Assembly: GCF_963678635.1 (NCBI RefSeq)
Contig: NC_087068.1
Coordinates: 51,002,563 to 51,066,562 of the forward strand
Direction of reading: 5' to 3'
DNA length: 64,000 nt
Source: Symsagittifera roscoffensis
Taxonomy: Eukaryota; Xenacoelomorpha; Acoela; Convolutidae
Shown: in pieces, positions 9,600 to 20,783 of the stretch
How positions within the stretch are numbered: the stretch's first letter is position 1
Layout: each line of letters starts with the position of its first letter
Made by a program: the position numbers and the translations under genes
The notes under the pieces: generated by a model
Databases searched by the model: none
The model's input: the letters and a program-made list of their open reading frames with translations, nothing else
Told to the model about the DNA's origin: nothing

Positions 9600-11940
9600 A
9601 ATGGTCGGAACAAAAACATTTGATCTGTTTTGACTTTTTAAGTAGTTTTTTTTTAGTTTGAGTTCAAATTGCAAACTTGTTTTTTGAATAGATGCTCAAA
9701 AAACCGCTCGTTTTTCATTGACAGACTTGTAATTTACTGAAGTTTCTTCTCGTGATGACAATGTAAAATTGAAGCAAGTAGGACATGAAGCGGTTACTAT
9801 TTTAGTCTAACTGGTTAATAGCAATGCAATATTTGCCTAACCGCTTAACTGATTAAATTCCTGGCATTTTTGGAAAAATGAATGAAACCAATCAAATAGA
9901 ATTTCACTTCGCTCAATTCAAGCATTTTGTTGAAAAACAGAACAACATATTAATAACAAGCGAAATTTTTCCAGTCGATATTTGGATCCTTCGAGTTCAA
10001 TGAACTTTGTTTGAGTTTTGGTTTTTATAATTTTTTTTTACAAAATGAAGATGAAGAAAAAAAGCTGTCTTGCGATCGTAAAAGTAGGAAATTTTTCATG
10101 AAGAGAACCACTGCTCTGTACCCTCATTTTTACAATTCCAGCGGTTAAAATATTTTAACCGTTAAAACAGCATTATTCGACTAATTTTTTAACAAGTAAC
10201 CGCTCCAGGTCCAAAGAGCAAGCCAAAACAGCGCCAAAGACAGAAAACTTTCAAAGCTTTTTCTATAACTTTATTCTTTTTCAGAAGGTTCAGCATGACA
10301 ATTATTTTTAAAAATTATACCCTGATTGTATTAAATTTGATAACGATTCGGAAATGACAAATTTTATGCTTTATTGTATTTGTTTTCCTTTTTCAACTAA
10401 AATTACAAAGTTTTGTTTGTTGACGCGTTCAAAACTCATTAAAATCTTTTTTTTTGCAAATCTTATTTTTAGAAACCTTCAGCTCGATTTTTTTGCGGTT
10501 TAATATGATACTTCACATAAGATCATTTGTTTTCAATAATGTGGCAAAAGACATCTTAGACTCAAAGCTAAGCTTTCACCTGAATCAGTTTCAACGTCGT
10601 CAACCGGCCTCAGTCAAAATAGTTGGCCTCTGTCAAAATACAAAAAAGACCATGTATACGTTACAATTTTCTGTAATGTTCCAACAATCAGCTACGATTG
10701 TGATAATCATATAATGCAGATGTTCGTGTAATCATTATTCAACCTTTCCAGAAGCAGACTCAGAAAAATATAAAACATGACTCTTGGTTTTTAAAATGCA
10801 CTGCTTTGAGTTAAACCAACAGGGCAACAAAAGCTAGCTTAAGACTTTTGTGAGCCTCATAGATACGAAATCGGACCGCGTTGCGATGAATGCTCTCCGA
10901 TACCAAGTATAGTTAAAATCTGGCTTAAGTTATAACATTTCTGTTTAAAGATCAGATTTAGCACAAATTTTGTCTTTGAGAATTTACAAAGGTCGCAGTA
11001 TCAATAATATAACTCTTTTTAAATTAACTTTTCGAAAGTTTTTGTGCTTTGTTATTTATCAAAACAATTTTTCTGCCACTGTTTTATCATACAAACACAT
11101 TGCTAGTTATTTGTCATATTTTTATGAGTTTTGATTAGTTTTAACAATCTTGCAGAAGAATAAATTAATTTTCATTTTTACAATACTTTTCATTTTTCAA
11201 TATGTCTCAAAGTTTTTTAAAAGAGAATTTATGAAAAACAGATTATTCGCTGTCGTGCAAGTAGAATATAGCACTCCTACTTCAAAAATTAGAAGAAATT
11301 GATGCATATTTGTAAAACAAAAATATTTAAAATAATTAGGTTTTTGCAACTAGCCAAGGATCTATGAAAGTTTTCCCAGCTTCTGAACTTAAACAACTTA
11401 GCACCAAACAATTTCATTCCTTTTTTTGGTGCCTTAGTAATTTAAGACATTGATATTTTAAAATAACTCCTATAACTTAAAACCTTTTTAATCCAAAATG
11501 AGAAGAGAACTTACTTCAAAGGGGACTTCGGGACACATCAAAGAATAGAGCAAGAACATTTGGCCGTTTAGAGCTAGCCAATTGAATGCTACGTATTTTG
11601 CGTGATTTTTGAATAGAAATGTCTTAGCCAGTCTTCCGGGTTGTTAAAATGATTCGAACCAAAAACGAGCAATCTTTCAACGAACTTCACAGGCGCGCAA
11701 TTAGTTAAACGTTCTTTGACCAAAAATGGCGTAATTTTTGGGACGTTTTCAGCCAGCAGAGAAATGTAAAAAAAGCATTCTTTAACACTCAAAACCTAAA
11801 ACTCATTTAATTTAAGAATCATTCTCGAGCCTAAATTTATAACACGATCGCTTTGTTCGTTTTTTTTTTAAAATTGGTTCTGTGTTTTTTTTAAATTTTT
11901 TTAGAAGTAAAAATTTTGCCAGCCCGTATTCCCAACCTAT
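9600..11940. other. AT-rich stretch without recognised features
   Basis: No exon with good splice sites and no recognisable protein similarity. Long A/T runs throughout. Open frames here are short and carry no coding signal. Confidence 0.5.
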
Positions 11941-11944
11941 CTCA

Positions 11945-12050
11945 TCCCGAAATTAAAGGCAGCTGTCGTGGGATCGAACTGATAGTGCACGATTCGATTT
12001 CGAGATTTCAGTACGTTGTCAGGCAGTCTGCAAGAAACGTCTTTTCAAAA
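11945..12050 (-). mobile_element. tRNA-like SINE fragment
   Basis: On the - strand the block CAGTTCGATCCCACGAC is a good pol III B box (GTTCGATCC). It is preceded by GCAGACTGCCTGACAACG and TACTGAAATC, which look like D-arm and anticodon-arm remnants. The A box is poor. Confidence 0.3.
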
Positions 12051-12119
12051 AAAAGCTGGAAGTAGGAAAAAGTATTGATTTTTATAATAAAAGTGAATCA
12101 AACAAAATTAGGTCAAAAG

Positions 12120-12367
12120 TTACATTGGCTTAGCCCAAGCTAGATAATGTTCTAAAAGCAGATCAGATTTTTCATCGTAAACGGAAATAATGTTTTTGAC
12201 TCGTTCATTTAATACGCGGTACTTTTTCTTCGTAAAATTATGGCTGCTCAATGCATCAGAAACCTTTAGTTTTTGGACAAAGATGTCTTTTCTGCCCAAT
12301 ATTTTCCACATTTCAGAGTGTAAACTGATTGGATGCCGAAATTCCATCGTTCGAAAGCTTTTTTGTC
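12120..12367 (-). CDS. Gene B, last exon (unrecognised protein)
   Basis: On the - strand the frame is open from an acceptor (attgctag, just above 12367) to TAA at 12120-12122. It reads QKSFRTMEFRHPISLHSEMW, KILGRKDIFVQKLKVSDALS, then ends ...LLLEHYLAWAKPM. The even residue mix, with Trp, His and alternating hydrophobics, is protein-like rather than random AT translation. It opens with two bases that complete the phase-1 codon left by the exon at 12931-13167. No family recognised. Confidence 0.5.
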
Positions 12368-12816
12368 CTAGCAATCCTACTCACGGCAGTATATTGAGTT
12401 AAAGGTTCCAGCGGCTAAGCAGAAAGATGATTACGATTTTGTCGATAAGACTCTTAAATAATTTGTGAAGCCTCATTTTTGCATGTAAAATTTATACCTC
12501 GGATAAACCAAATTTTTCTATGTGATACGTAAGCTAATTGAAGGATTAACTTTGGGGGGATAGCAGTTAAGATAAGGAGTACATAGAGCATAAATGTTGG
12601 TGTTAAGTTAGAAAACAGGAGTTACATTGTTGTGGATTTAAATAAACCAGTGTTAAATTGTATGGTATTAGATTGTAGAACCCCCTATGAAAAGCGATTT
12701 GTATTCGAGACTGAGTTTCTTGTTGAACGTAGCCAACTTCTGAAAAAAACCAAACGTTTTCTTTTTGCATCCAGAACTTTAATTTGGAACCACTGCTGTT
12801 GTTGTTGTTGTTGTTC

Positions 12817-12879
<63 letters not shown>

Positions 12880-12930
12880 GTGGTTATGCTGAAGGGAGCT
12901 CATAAAGGCTTCTCTTCGCCAGCATCGTAC
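12368..12930 (-). other. Intron of gene B containing a (TTG)n microsatellite
   Basis: The only structure is the TTG repeat at about 12794-12880. The rest is AT-rich. Confidence 0.45.
12794..12880. repeat. (TTG/CAA)n microsatellite
   Basis: About 28 TTG triplets with one TTC interruption near 12815. It would encode poly-Q on the - strand, but by my model it lies in an intron of gene B. Confidence 0.95.
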
Positions 12931-13167
12931 TTCCGTATGGATCTGGAGATAGGATGGCTAGTCCCACGTTAGTTGTGCCAAAAATTTCACAACTGCGAGG
13001 TTCTGCCCGGTCTCCGACCTGTCCGGAACTTCTTCCACTGATGAGGAGGTTCAACCAGTGCTCAATCAGTATCACTGCCATGTCAGGAAAGTTTTTAATT
13101 TTTTTCGTGAGGTCGTGCCAAAGTTTTTCCTTGTGTTTCAGCAAAGGTGATTGAAGTAAGTCAAAAG
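12931..13167 (-). CDS. Gene B, internal exon
   Basis: Strong acceptor on the - strand (taatttttgcag, just above 13167). Donor GTACGA lies below 12931. The phase-1 frame reads FDLLQSPLLKHKEKLWHDLT, KKIKNFPDMAVILIEHWLNL, LISGRSSGQVGDRAEPRS, and ends ...GLAILSPDPYG. It is leucine-rich and helical in character, with a distinct GC-rich coding composition. It ends in phase 1, as the last exon requires. If the donor were not used, the frame would stop after SLYELPSA at 12884. No family recognised; an all-helical cytosolic protein is a guess. Confidence 0.55.
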
Positions 13168-13719
13168 CTGCAAAAATTAAAATTAGTATTAGCTACACTT
13201 TAAAAATTGCCTTTGAAGTGAATTGAGAATGTCAATGGTTTGTTCTGAGTCATTTAGTCTGAAAAACGGAAAACGTTAAAACTTTTTAAGCAGAACACTT
13301 GTTTAAAAAAATTAAAAATTTGAAAAAAATTTTTGAAATTCAAATCACAAGCGAAAGTTCTTTAATATGATACCGAGCTTACTAACTATTACCTTCCCGA
13401 ATTATTTAAAGTCGGCTGAAAAAAGTACAAGCTAATCCAGAGCTCCTTCAGAAATCTTTCAGTGAAGCGTCCGAACAAATAGTTCAAGTTTAAACCCTCA
13501 ATTACTGCGACATACTTGAATATAAAAAATTAAAAGATTTGACTCCTTTATTTCATTAGACGGTGTGAGCAAAATTTCACTAATACCGTTTTTTTTTGAG
13601 AAAAATTGTGAAATTTTGGAATCTGTTTGTTAAAAAAACATGCCTGAAATGTCTTTTTTGAGACAATTTTTCTGTTATAAGTGAATTTAAAATAGTTTTT
13701 CCACAGGCAGAAGGTCAAC
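13168..13719 (-). other. Probable intron of gene B
   Basis: AT-rich. The flanking exons do not share a phase (2 then 1), so a small exon may be hidden here or the donor near 13719 is misplaced. I could not find it. Confidence 0.3.
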
Positions 13720-13996
13720 ATATGGCTCTTCAGCTCTTCATAGAACCCATTCACCGCACCGCCGCTTGGAACCCCTCCCTTGTCCTTGTTAATCCAAATG
13801 TATTGCATCAAAACTTTTCTAATAAAAACTTCAGATGTAGTCGATAATTGGGTTTTATGAAATGGCTCTAGAGACGGTCCTCCGTTTGAAAACCATACCA
13901 TGAACCCTTCCTGGGTGTTATGATGCATTTCAAAATATTCCTTGTTCTTAATCCTTAAAATTTTAAATGTTTCAGAGAAATATCGTCTTCGGGAAA
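13720..13996 (-). CDS. Gene B, internal exon
   Basis: On the - strand an acceptor (gcactagatttag, ending 13997) opens a frame reading SRRRYFSETFKILRIKNKEY, FEMHHNTQEGFMVWFSNGGP, ...TTSEVFIRKVLMQYIWINKD, KGGVPSGGAVNGFYEELKSH. The run is much too protein-like for chance and is GC-richer than its flanks. The donor (GTTGAC at 13719) leaves phase 2, which does not match the next exon. Earlier exons above 13996 are not resolved. A possible fragment at about 14050-14125 reads MELELQEKDLKFGRIYGLT. Confidence 0.5.
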
Positions 13997-14670
13997 CTAA
14001 ATCTAGTGCTCAAAATTTGTTAGTTATTATATGTTAACCCGTAAATCCGTCCAAATTTTAGGTCTTTTTCTTGAAGTTCAAGCTCCATGCCGCTGTTTAT
14101 TTTTTCGAAACGGCTAGCTTTTGGGAATTTCATCAAATTAAGTCTTTAAATTCTTCTCTGGCGGATGAAAAAAAAGAAAATTTCAAAGTAATATTCATTT
14201 TTCCAATAAGACTCAGAATAAGTCTAATCGGATTACTTTTCAATTTATTCGAACGTTAATCCGTCTAGAGAGACCGGTGTTTGCAAAAACATTGTAGCAA
14301 AAACAGCAAAATGCACAAAACAATTGAAACTAAAAATAAAAAAAAATTACCGGAAAAAATTGTCCATGATTTAACAAGCGCACCTGTTTGTAAATTTCTG
14401 AGACAATGGAAAATATAAGCCAACTTAACCAACATTTTTCAATGTTGTGACGTAAAGATCGCCTTTTTTAAAAGAGTAATGATAAAATTTAATATGCGTC
14501 AATCTCACCAAAACCGGCCCAGTATATATTAATATTAAACAGTTTAGATTTTCATCAATTTCTCCAAAAACCACTTAATACTAAACATCAATATTGTTTC
14601 CAGGTTTCCAAAAATTGAAAATTTTTCAAAACTTTCGTGAATAAATTTTCAATTACCCAAACGAAGCAAA

Positions 14671-14697
14671 ATGGACAAATCAGATTACCGTCACAGA
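14671..14697 (+). CDS. Candidate first coding exon, possibly of the VMAT gene
   Basis: The context CAAAATGG is a strong Kozak start. The frame gives MDKSDYRHR and then meets a perfect donor (AGA|GTAAGT) in phase 0. The next + strand acceptor with a phase-0 coding exon that I can see is 26438, the variant TM1 exon of the VMAT gene. Joining them would give a short cytosolic N-terminus, as is usual for the family. The intron would be 11.7 kb and would contain the old gypsy element. Sequence signals only; a chance match cannot be excluded. Gene B lies about 700 bp upstream on the other strand, so a divergent promoter is possible. Confidence 0.3.
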
Positions 14698-16351
14698 GTA
14701 AGTATAACAAAATTAATTTTACATAATTTACACTTTTCAGAAATACACAATTTGTTCATTTTTGGTCTCTCCGAATGAATTCAGACTAGATTTGCCAAAT
14801 TAAAAAACTATCAAATTTCCATCCATTTCTAAGGGCTAGATCAAAATAGCTCTTCCAAACAAACGTTCGATTTTTGACGGAAGTAAGAAATGTCCCCAGA
14901 AAAACTATTCTTTAAATGTCCCCAGAAAAACAATATAGTGGTTTGATTTTTGATGAAAAATAATTTCGTTTAAGAATCTACGTTTTTGTCGACGATTTCT
15001 TTCAAGTTGATGTAATTACCTTCGGCGTCTTTTTTCATTAGAATATTAGTTTTTGTTTGACCATAACTTGGAACACAGTTGAAATATCTTTTTTTAGAAA
15101 TAACTCCATGAGCTGACAGTGTATTCAATTACAACGGGAATTGGAGTTGATTCTGCCCGCAAAGTTTTGATCCTTTCCTGGTGTTGTTTTTGTTTTCTTT
15201 ACCCATAGCTCAGTTGTTTTTCCACCACTTGGGCGTTGGATGGAGTTGTTTTAATCATGCTAATAGCCCGCTTATCTCCCTTCATAAATATTTAACAGCC
15301 TTCAACCATCAATGAAATTATGCTATCGCCTCAACTCGAGATAAGTAGACCAACTTATGCTTCCAAAGTAGCGAAATAAAAGCATCTAAGCAAATTTTGC
15401 CTCAACGTGTGATCTTCTTGATACAACATTTGTGCACTAAATTTTCCTTTTTTTTTGTTCCCCCCACGAAAAGCCTTCACAAAAGCTTTCATTACAGATG
15501 CGCATTTATATGTCAGAAATTTAAGTTATATTTCTTTCGTGAAACTTTTATTTTTATTTTTTCTTCTGACCGAAACAACTTGTATAAATTGAGAAGTAAG
15601 TAAGACTTCTATATTCTGATTGACCCCCTCCCCTAGCGATGGGAAGTAAAAAGGGCCTAGGGGTGTTTTTTTTCCACGCAAAATCAGGCATATCAAAGAG
15701 CGCTTGTACGTGATCGAAAACATAATGAAATTAAATTTTTTTCAGTCATGATTTGAATTTTAAAAATTTTTAAGTGTGCCAAAGAGACAGGTATGAATTC
15801 CATTTGCAATTTGAAACCAATTAAAATAATATAGTAATTGTCTGATCAAGACAATTTTAGAGACTATAACTCTATTTAAAAACATCGAGCTCTTTTTTAA
15901 CTTGAGAACTTCGACAGATAATCATTCTGTGCTAATTAGCTTGAAGCACAGAATTATTATCTGCCGACCTCCTCCCCAAAAAATGGCTAACAAAAATTTT
16001 CTATTTCATTAGATTTTTGTGACCCTCGTTTTTTTTGGTTTTACTCTTAATCGTCAATCAAAGTTTTTGTAAGTAGCTTATTATTGGAGCGCAAAATGCT
16101 GTTTTTTGAATATTGTGAAGCAATTTTTTTTCTGTTGGCTTTCAAGCTGTTAAATTTTTTTTTTTAATTTTGGCAGCAATGGTTGATTTTCATCCATAAA
16201 TTTTCATCGAAAACTTGTAAACTCAATGAACTGATTTCGATTTCAAAAATATGTCTGGAATAGAATAAGGTTAAATTTAAGTACTTGTTTTTTCATCAAC
16301 CGTTTTTGACTGAAAACCATCCAATTTTTGTGAAACTCAATTCTTGCCATT
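14698..16351. other. AT-rich stretch, imperfect hairpin inside
   Basis: No supportable exon. The imperfect hairpin at 15915-15963 is listed separately. Confidence 0.45.
15915..15963. repeat. 19-bp inverted repeat with one mismatch, 11-nt loop
   Basis: Left arm CAGATAATCATTCTGTGCT (15915-15933) pairs with AGCACAGAATTATTATCTG (15945-15963) at 18 of 19 positions. Short pairing continues outside (TCG/CGA). Confidence 0.8.
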
Positions 16352-16356
16352 ATTAT

Positions 16357-16584
16357 TGATAAAATGTTACTTTGTTGTAGCTAATTCTAAGTTATACAAT
16401 TAAAAGAGAAAAGAATAAAAGTGAATTAGTCTTAAGTTAAAACATTAATAAAGGAGCGAATGGCGAACCGCCGGAGCGAACCGCCGGAGAGAATGGCATG
16501 TGAAGGTCATATGTAAGTGACCTGTTATCTAATTAAGATAGGTAAAGTTTGCAATAGATGCAAGATAAAATGCGAATCACAACA
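16357..16584 (-). repeat. 3' LTR of element 1 (228 bp)
   Basis: Starts TGATAAAATGTTACTTTG and ends GCGAATCACAACA on the + strand. It differs from the other LTR by several indels. One is a GC-rich insertion near 16455-16490 built from a tandem 13-bp unit (GCGAACCGCCGGA). A short purine run on the - strand (AGAAGAA) lies next to it as a candidate polypurine tract. Confidence 0.92.
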
Positions 16585-17071
16585 TTCTTCTAAGCAGGAA
16601 AAATTTTAACTAGCACCAATAGGTAATTACAAATTAACTGAGTCCTTTCTCCCACTTTTGGAGAAAAGAGAAAAAAAAATTTTATTACACCAAAAGTGCA
16701 AGCAGCTGAATAACTAAACTACGTACTAACAATGGCACTAGGTAATGCGAAAGTATTTTTAAAAAATTGTGCAGTATCGGACGGATATGCCCACAGAATT
16801 AATCAAATATGCAACCGAACGTCTGAGTAGCGTTTATAAGCATAAATTGGTGAGTGTAGTGATATGACTGAACGAAATTGAGATAACTGCACTCCGAAGG
16901 ATTTTGGAAAGGCGGATGTGGAGATACTGTTTATCTAATCCGAAGGACTAATATGCTTAAGGTAAGATTACACAATCTAAGTATTCTGAAGTTAAGAATA
17001 CGAGCATGATGTAAGTTAGCAACAAGATAAGGGATGAAAAAGTACTCAAAATGAAATAAAGTTGTAAGTTA

Positions 17072-17480
17072 TCATTTACAATTTCTGTAACTATCCAAAA
17101 AGTTTTCAAGTTCTGCGTTGAATAGTTCACTATCGAGTTCTGATTGATCTCCAAAGTTATCAATCACCATTCTTAGGGATGCATCGGTTGGGGAGATAGA
17201 AATTTGATCTGGAGATGGGGAATCAGAGTCAATTGTCACTAGTTCCGCCAGAGTTCGACTACTTTTCGCTTCTTGTTGATTGTTATCGTAGATTTCTATT
17301 ACAATTGGGTTAGATGCAGAGCCAGAGATCTCTTGAGGTAAATCTACAACATCTATTAAGTATCTTTTACCGTAAAATTTTGGTAGTCCTACATTCCTAC
17401 TAGAGCGACGAATGATAGGAGGATCGTTACCAGGTTTGTAGGAAGGGACAAAAGTCGGAGTGGAATCGTCTGCAGAGTCG
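17072..17480 (-). pseudogene. C-terminal end of element 1 pol, open frame without ATG
   Basis: On the - strand a frame of about 136 codons is open from roughly 17480 to TGA at 17072-17074. It reads PVYEVVDSADDSTPTFVPSY, then PPIIRRSSRNVGLPKFYGKR, YLIDVV, and an acidic Ser/Asp-rich tail ending DSYRNCK. The RRSSRNVG box is the usual C-terminal signature of retrotransposon Pol proteins. Upstream (17480-18100) the same tail continues in other frames (for example ILEDNTIQAGDQIGVQT), so it is broken off from the integrase. Confidence 0.7.
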
Positions 17481-18102
17481 ACTACTTCATAAACCGGGAA
17501 GCTGTTGGTGTGTCCTTGTCCGTCGGATTATATTTGTCTGTAACTACGATAGCTTGCTGTTTGTGGTGTCTTCCGCCTGTGGTGTAACACTCTGGTCGCG
17601 TGAAGTAGGATTTCGACCTGTCGGAATGATGATTATTGGGCATTCCACTGTTTGGACCCCAATTTGGTCTCCGGCTTGAATGGTGTTGTCCTCTAAAATC
17701 TCAGTTTTTATTTTATTTTGGGCAAACTAGAGTCAGGGGTGATTCCATTCTGAAATTGGGTTTTACAAGAGTAAGAAATAAAACGCTCTCTAGCCACATC
17801 TCTACAATGAAAACCTCCCGCTATCCATTCCCAGTCGCTAGTATCAGATATATCCGAAGGAATTAGCATATGTTCATCCGAAGCAAGATAACCTGGGGGG
17901 TTGTCGACTTCTTCGACCGACGGGTTTGTCTCCGAGTTGGTTTGGAGGATAATCCCGACACGCGTGTCCTTGTCAAGTTATCTGAGGATCCTAGTTCGAC
18001 TTGTTTACGAGGTTTTGGTTGTGGCTTTCGGGGCTTAAATTTGCGTCTTGGACTCTCGTGCTTCTGACCTACTTCAACATTAGAGTTAGGGAAATAAGAG
18101 AA

Positions 18103-18441
18103 TTAAATGTTTCCTTTGAAGGGTCTAATCTTAGTCGAGTTTGATTTAGGAATCGCAATGTCAGATTTTGGTATTAATTTTCCGTCGGATAATTCTGCTG
18201 TCGAAGTAGACGAATTTATAATTCTTTTGTTAAGTTCCTTATAAAAAGGGTCTCGGTTGATTGTTCCATTTGTTTTCCGAAGGATTTTACCCTTGAAGGG
18301 ACTTTGAAGAGGTATTCTATCAGTGTGGGTTTTCGAAGTTGGGGCATAGTCTGTGTCGTAACCCTTCTCTGATGGTGCTTGATTCTTTTTCGCAATCAAA
18401 TTGTCCTTGTAGCCATTTTCAAGTCTATCGTTGAATTCCAA
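18103..18441 (-). pseudogene. Post-integrase tail fragment of element 1
   Basis: Open frame of 112 codons reading FNDRLENGYKDNLIAKKNQA and ending KIRPFKGNI. Ser/Lys/Asn-rich, with no recognised domain. By position it matches the long tail of the integrase in element 2, though sequence similarity is weak. Confidence 0.55.
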
Positions 18442-18584
18442 TCACTCGCCCTTTCCTTCGATAGTATAGATTTCACTTTATCTGAAATTCCAACGGATGG
18501 TTTACCGGAGGCTAGTTGTTTCCAAATAGTATTTGGTTTTCTATTAAAATGAACTTCAAAGGGGTAACATTTGATTTTAGATCG

Positions 18585-18968
18585 TTAAGATGATCGTAGG
18601 TTCCAGATATTTTTTGAAACGGCCTTTTGAAGTGTACATTTTTGATGTTCTTGTGATATAGCTAACAGTTTAATTTTTACAATACTTACAAGTTTTTCGA
18701 CTAATCCGTCGGAACGATGGTCACCTACTGTACAAAATATTACTTTAATATTGTTCGAATTGCAGAACAATTTTAAATCTTGGCTTGCAAAGCAAGTTGC
18801 CTGGTCTACTCTTAGTGAATAAGGTATACCGTGTAAGAATTTGTAATCCTGGAGAAATTTGATAACTGTTTTTGCAGAAGTAGATGATGTAATCTTTGCC
18901 GAAGGAAATTTTGAAAATCGATCGATGCAAAGTAAAATAAATTTTTTTGACCCCCAACATGAATCCAA
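18585..18968 (-). pseudogene. Integrase core fragment of element 1
   Basis: Reads ...KKFILLCIDRFSKFPSAKI and later LRVDQATCFASQDLKLFC and VGDHRSDGLVEKLVSIVK. The last two blocks contain the second Asp and the Glu of the DDE triad (DQATCF, GLVEK). The first catalytic Asp would lie just upstream, where the frame is disturbed. The zinc-binding N-terminal part is only hinted at around 19130-19260 (HETHPG...). Non-functional. Confidence 0.8.
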
Positions 18969-19163
18969 AGGTCCAGCGAAGTCTAGGTTAAGTTCTTTGC
19001 TTGGTTCTAATTAGGGGGGAAAATCATTGATTTGTGAATTTCGGATAACAGTTTTCAAATTTTTACTCGCCGATGTGAATTCTGAACAGTTTTTGCCATG
19101 GAAATAAATTTGCCTGTTAATATGAGGCCACCAAATGTATTGGGCCAGATACTTCATTCCAAA

Positions 19164-19430
19164 TTAACCAGGATGAGTTTCATGGAGTGTCTTCATCATA
19201 GCTTTTCTCAGGGTAAAAGTTATGACAAGTTTACCGTCCATGTATAACAATCTGTCGGATTCGTGTGAATCTCTGGTAAAATGTTTGAAGTAGGGGGAAT
19301 TTGCATTAATCGTCTCCACTTTGATTTGAAGTACCTTTACGATGGCGATCAACATGGGGTCATCTTCAGTTAAAAGAGCTACCAGCTTGGCATTAAAGAG
19401 AATACTTAAATCCAAGGGACGATCGGGCAA
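19164..19430 (-). pseudogene. RNase H-integrase linker fragment of element 1
   Basis: 88-codon frame: DLSILFNAKLVALLTEDDPM, ...HFTRDSHESDRLLYMDGKLV, ITFTLRKAMMKTLHETHPG. It aligns in position and style with the N-terminal part of the element 2 integrase reading frame (LFNLKFIE...[13 protein letters not shown]...[14 protein letters not shown]...HAYHHG). Confidence 0.7.
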
Positions 19431-19601
19431 CTTCAGGTTTTCGCGGTATTTTTTTTTACAAGTTTAGAGTGATCTGACAATAAAGGAAAATCTAATGCTT
19501 GTGAAATACCAGAAGTAGAGGGATTAATTACAATGTTTCTATCATTCATATTAACAGTATCTACAATTTTACTATCTACAGGCGAGTTAATTAATCTACA
19601 A

Positions 19602-20783
19602 TTAAGAATTAAAGAAGTAAAAAAATGCGGAATCAGAAATAGAAACAATTATCTGGTTTGTGTTCGAATAATCCGTTGGAATACAATTTGAAGTGCAAAA
19701 TTCAGTTCTATTGTGATTAAATGAACAAATTGGAAAAGTGGACTTAATTAGTTTTAGTACTGACGCTATAAGGTAATTACGTAATTTTGCGTAATCAGAA
19801 TTTTCCAAATTTGAACCAATGGCTGAGCAGGTATTTTTATGTTTTTCCGACCGATTGATTGATTTATTAATCTTATTAATATTTGCTACTAAAAATTCTT
19901 TGTCGTAATGAGATATCGGAAGGGCTTTTCCAGATGGAATCTTAGAAATAAGGTCAGTGAATCCCATATCTTTTCCTGCTAGACTTTTAATTGTAAACTT
20001 AAAAGTTAATAATCTATCCACCCATCTCGTTAATCTGCTATGATATGTTTTAGTTCCGTGATTGGGAGAAACGGCAGAAAGTAATGCTTTGTGGTCTGTG
20101 ATTTTTTCAAACTCCCATGCGTAAAGGTAATTTTTATAATGTTCAACAGCCCATACGACTCCTAACAGTTCGAGTTCGTTTGTGGAATATTTTGACTCAT
20201 GCGGTTTTAAAAACCGAGAGGCGAAAAAAATTGTTTTCCAATCACTCCCGTGGAGTTGTTCAATGGAAGCCTCCAACCCATTGTGCGAAGCGTACGTTTT
20301 CACTCTAGTATTGCGTTTTACGTCAAAATGAGTATCCTCCGTGAGGTTTACGATTTCTTGTTTAATTTTCTCAAACGCTTTCTTATGGTCGTCATTCCCT
20401 TGGAAGATCGATTTCATTTTTAGTAAAGGTCGAAGTGGGCTTCCTAAAGAAGCGAGGTTCGGGACAAACTTGATGTATTGGTATATAGATCCGAAAAATG
20501 ATCTTAACTCTTTCAAGTTTTTTCGAATAGGTAAGTCCTTTATTGCTTTCAATTTATCAAATAAAGGTACGGTTACTGTTTTTGAGACTTTGAATCCCAG
20601 CCATTCGATTTTTTTTCTGAAAGAATTTGCATTTTGTTCATATGATTCGAAGTTATATTCGTCTAATGTGAATAAAATTTTTAACACAATGTTCTTGTGG
20701 TCTAAGAATGTTCCTTTGGAAGCAATTAAAATTTCATCTAAGTAACATTTGGTAAAAGGAACAGAAGCAAATGTTGAGTTCAT
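19602..20783 (-). pseudogene. RT thumb and RNase H of element 1 (393-codon frame)
   Basis: The longest intact stretch of element 1. It opens at the end of the RT palm (FTKCYLDEILIASKG, where the catalytic second Asp is replaced by Glu), then the thumb (WLGFKVSKTVTVPLFDKLKA, LRSFFGSIYQYIKFVPNLAS) and RNase H (TYASHNGLEASIEQLHG, STNELELLGVVWAVEHYKNY, EKITDHKALLSAV), and ends after the tether. Loss of the RT and RNase H acidic residues shows it is dead, although the frame stayed open. Confidence 0.88.

Noticed and set aside
12685-12903. Poly-glutamine protein on the - strand
   Set aside because: It is the (CAA)n side of a microsatellite. The neighbouring coding frame stops before it or splices past it, and the flanks have no coding character.
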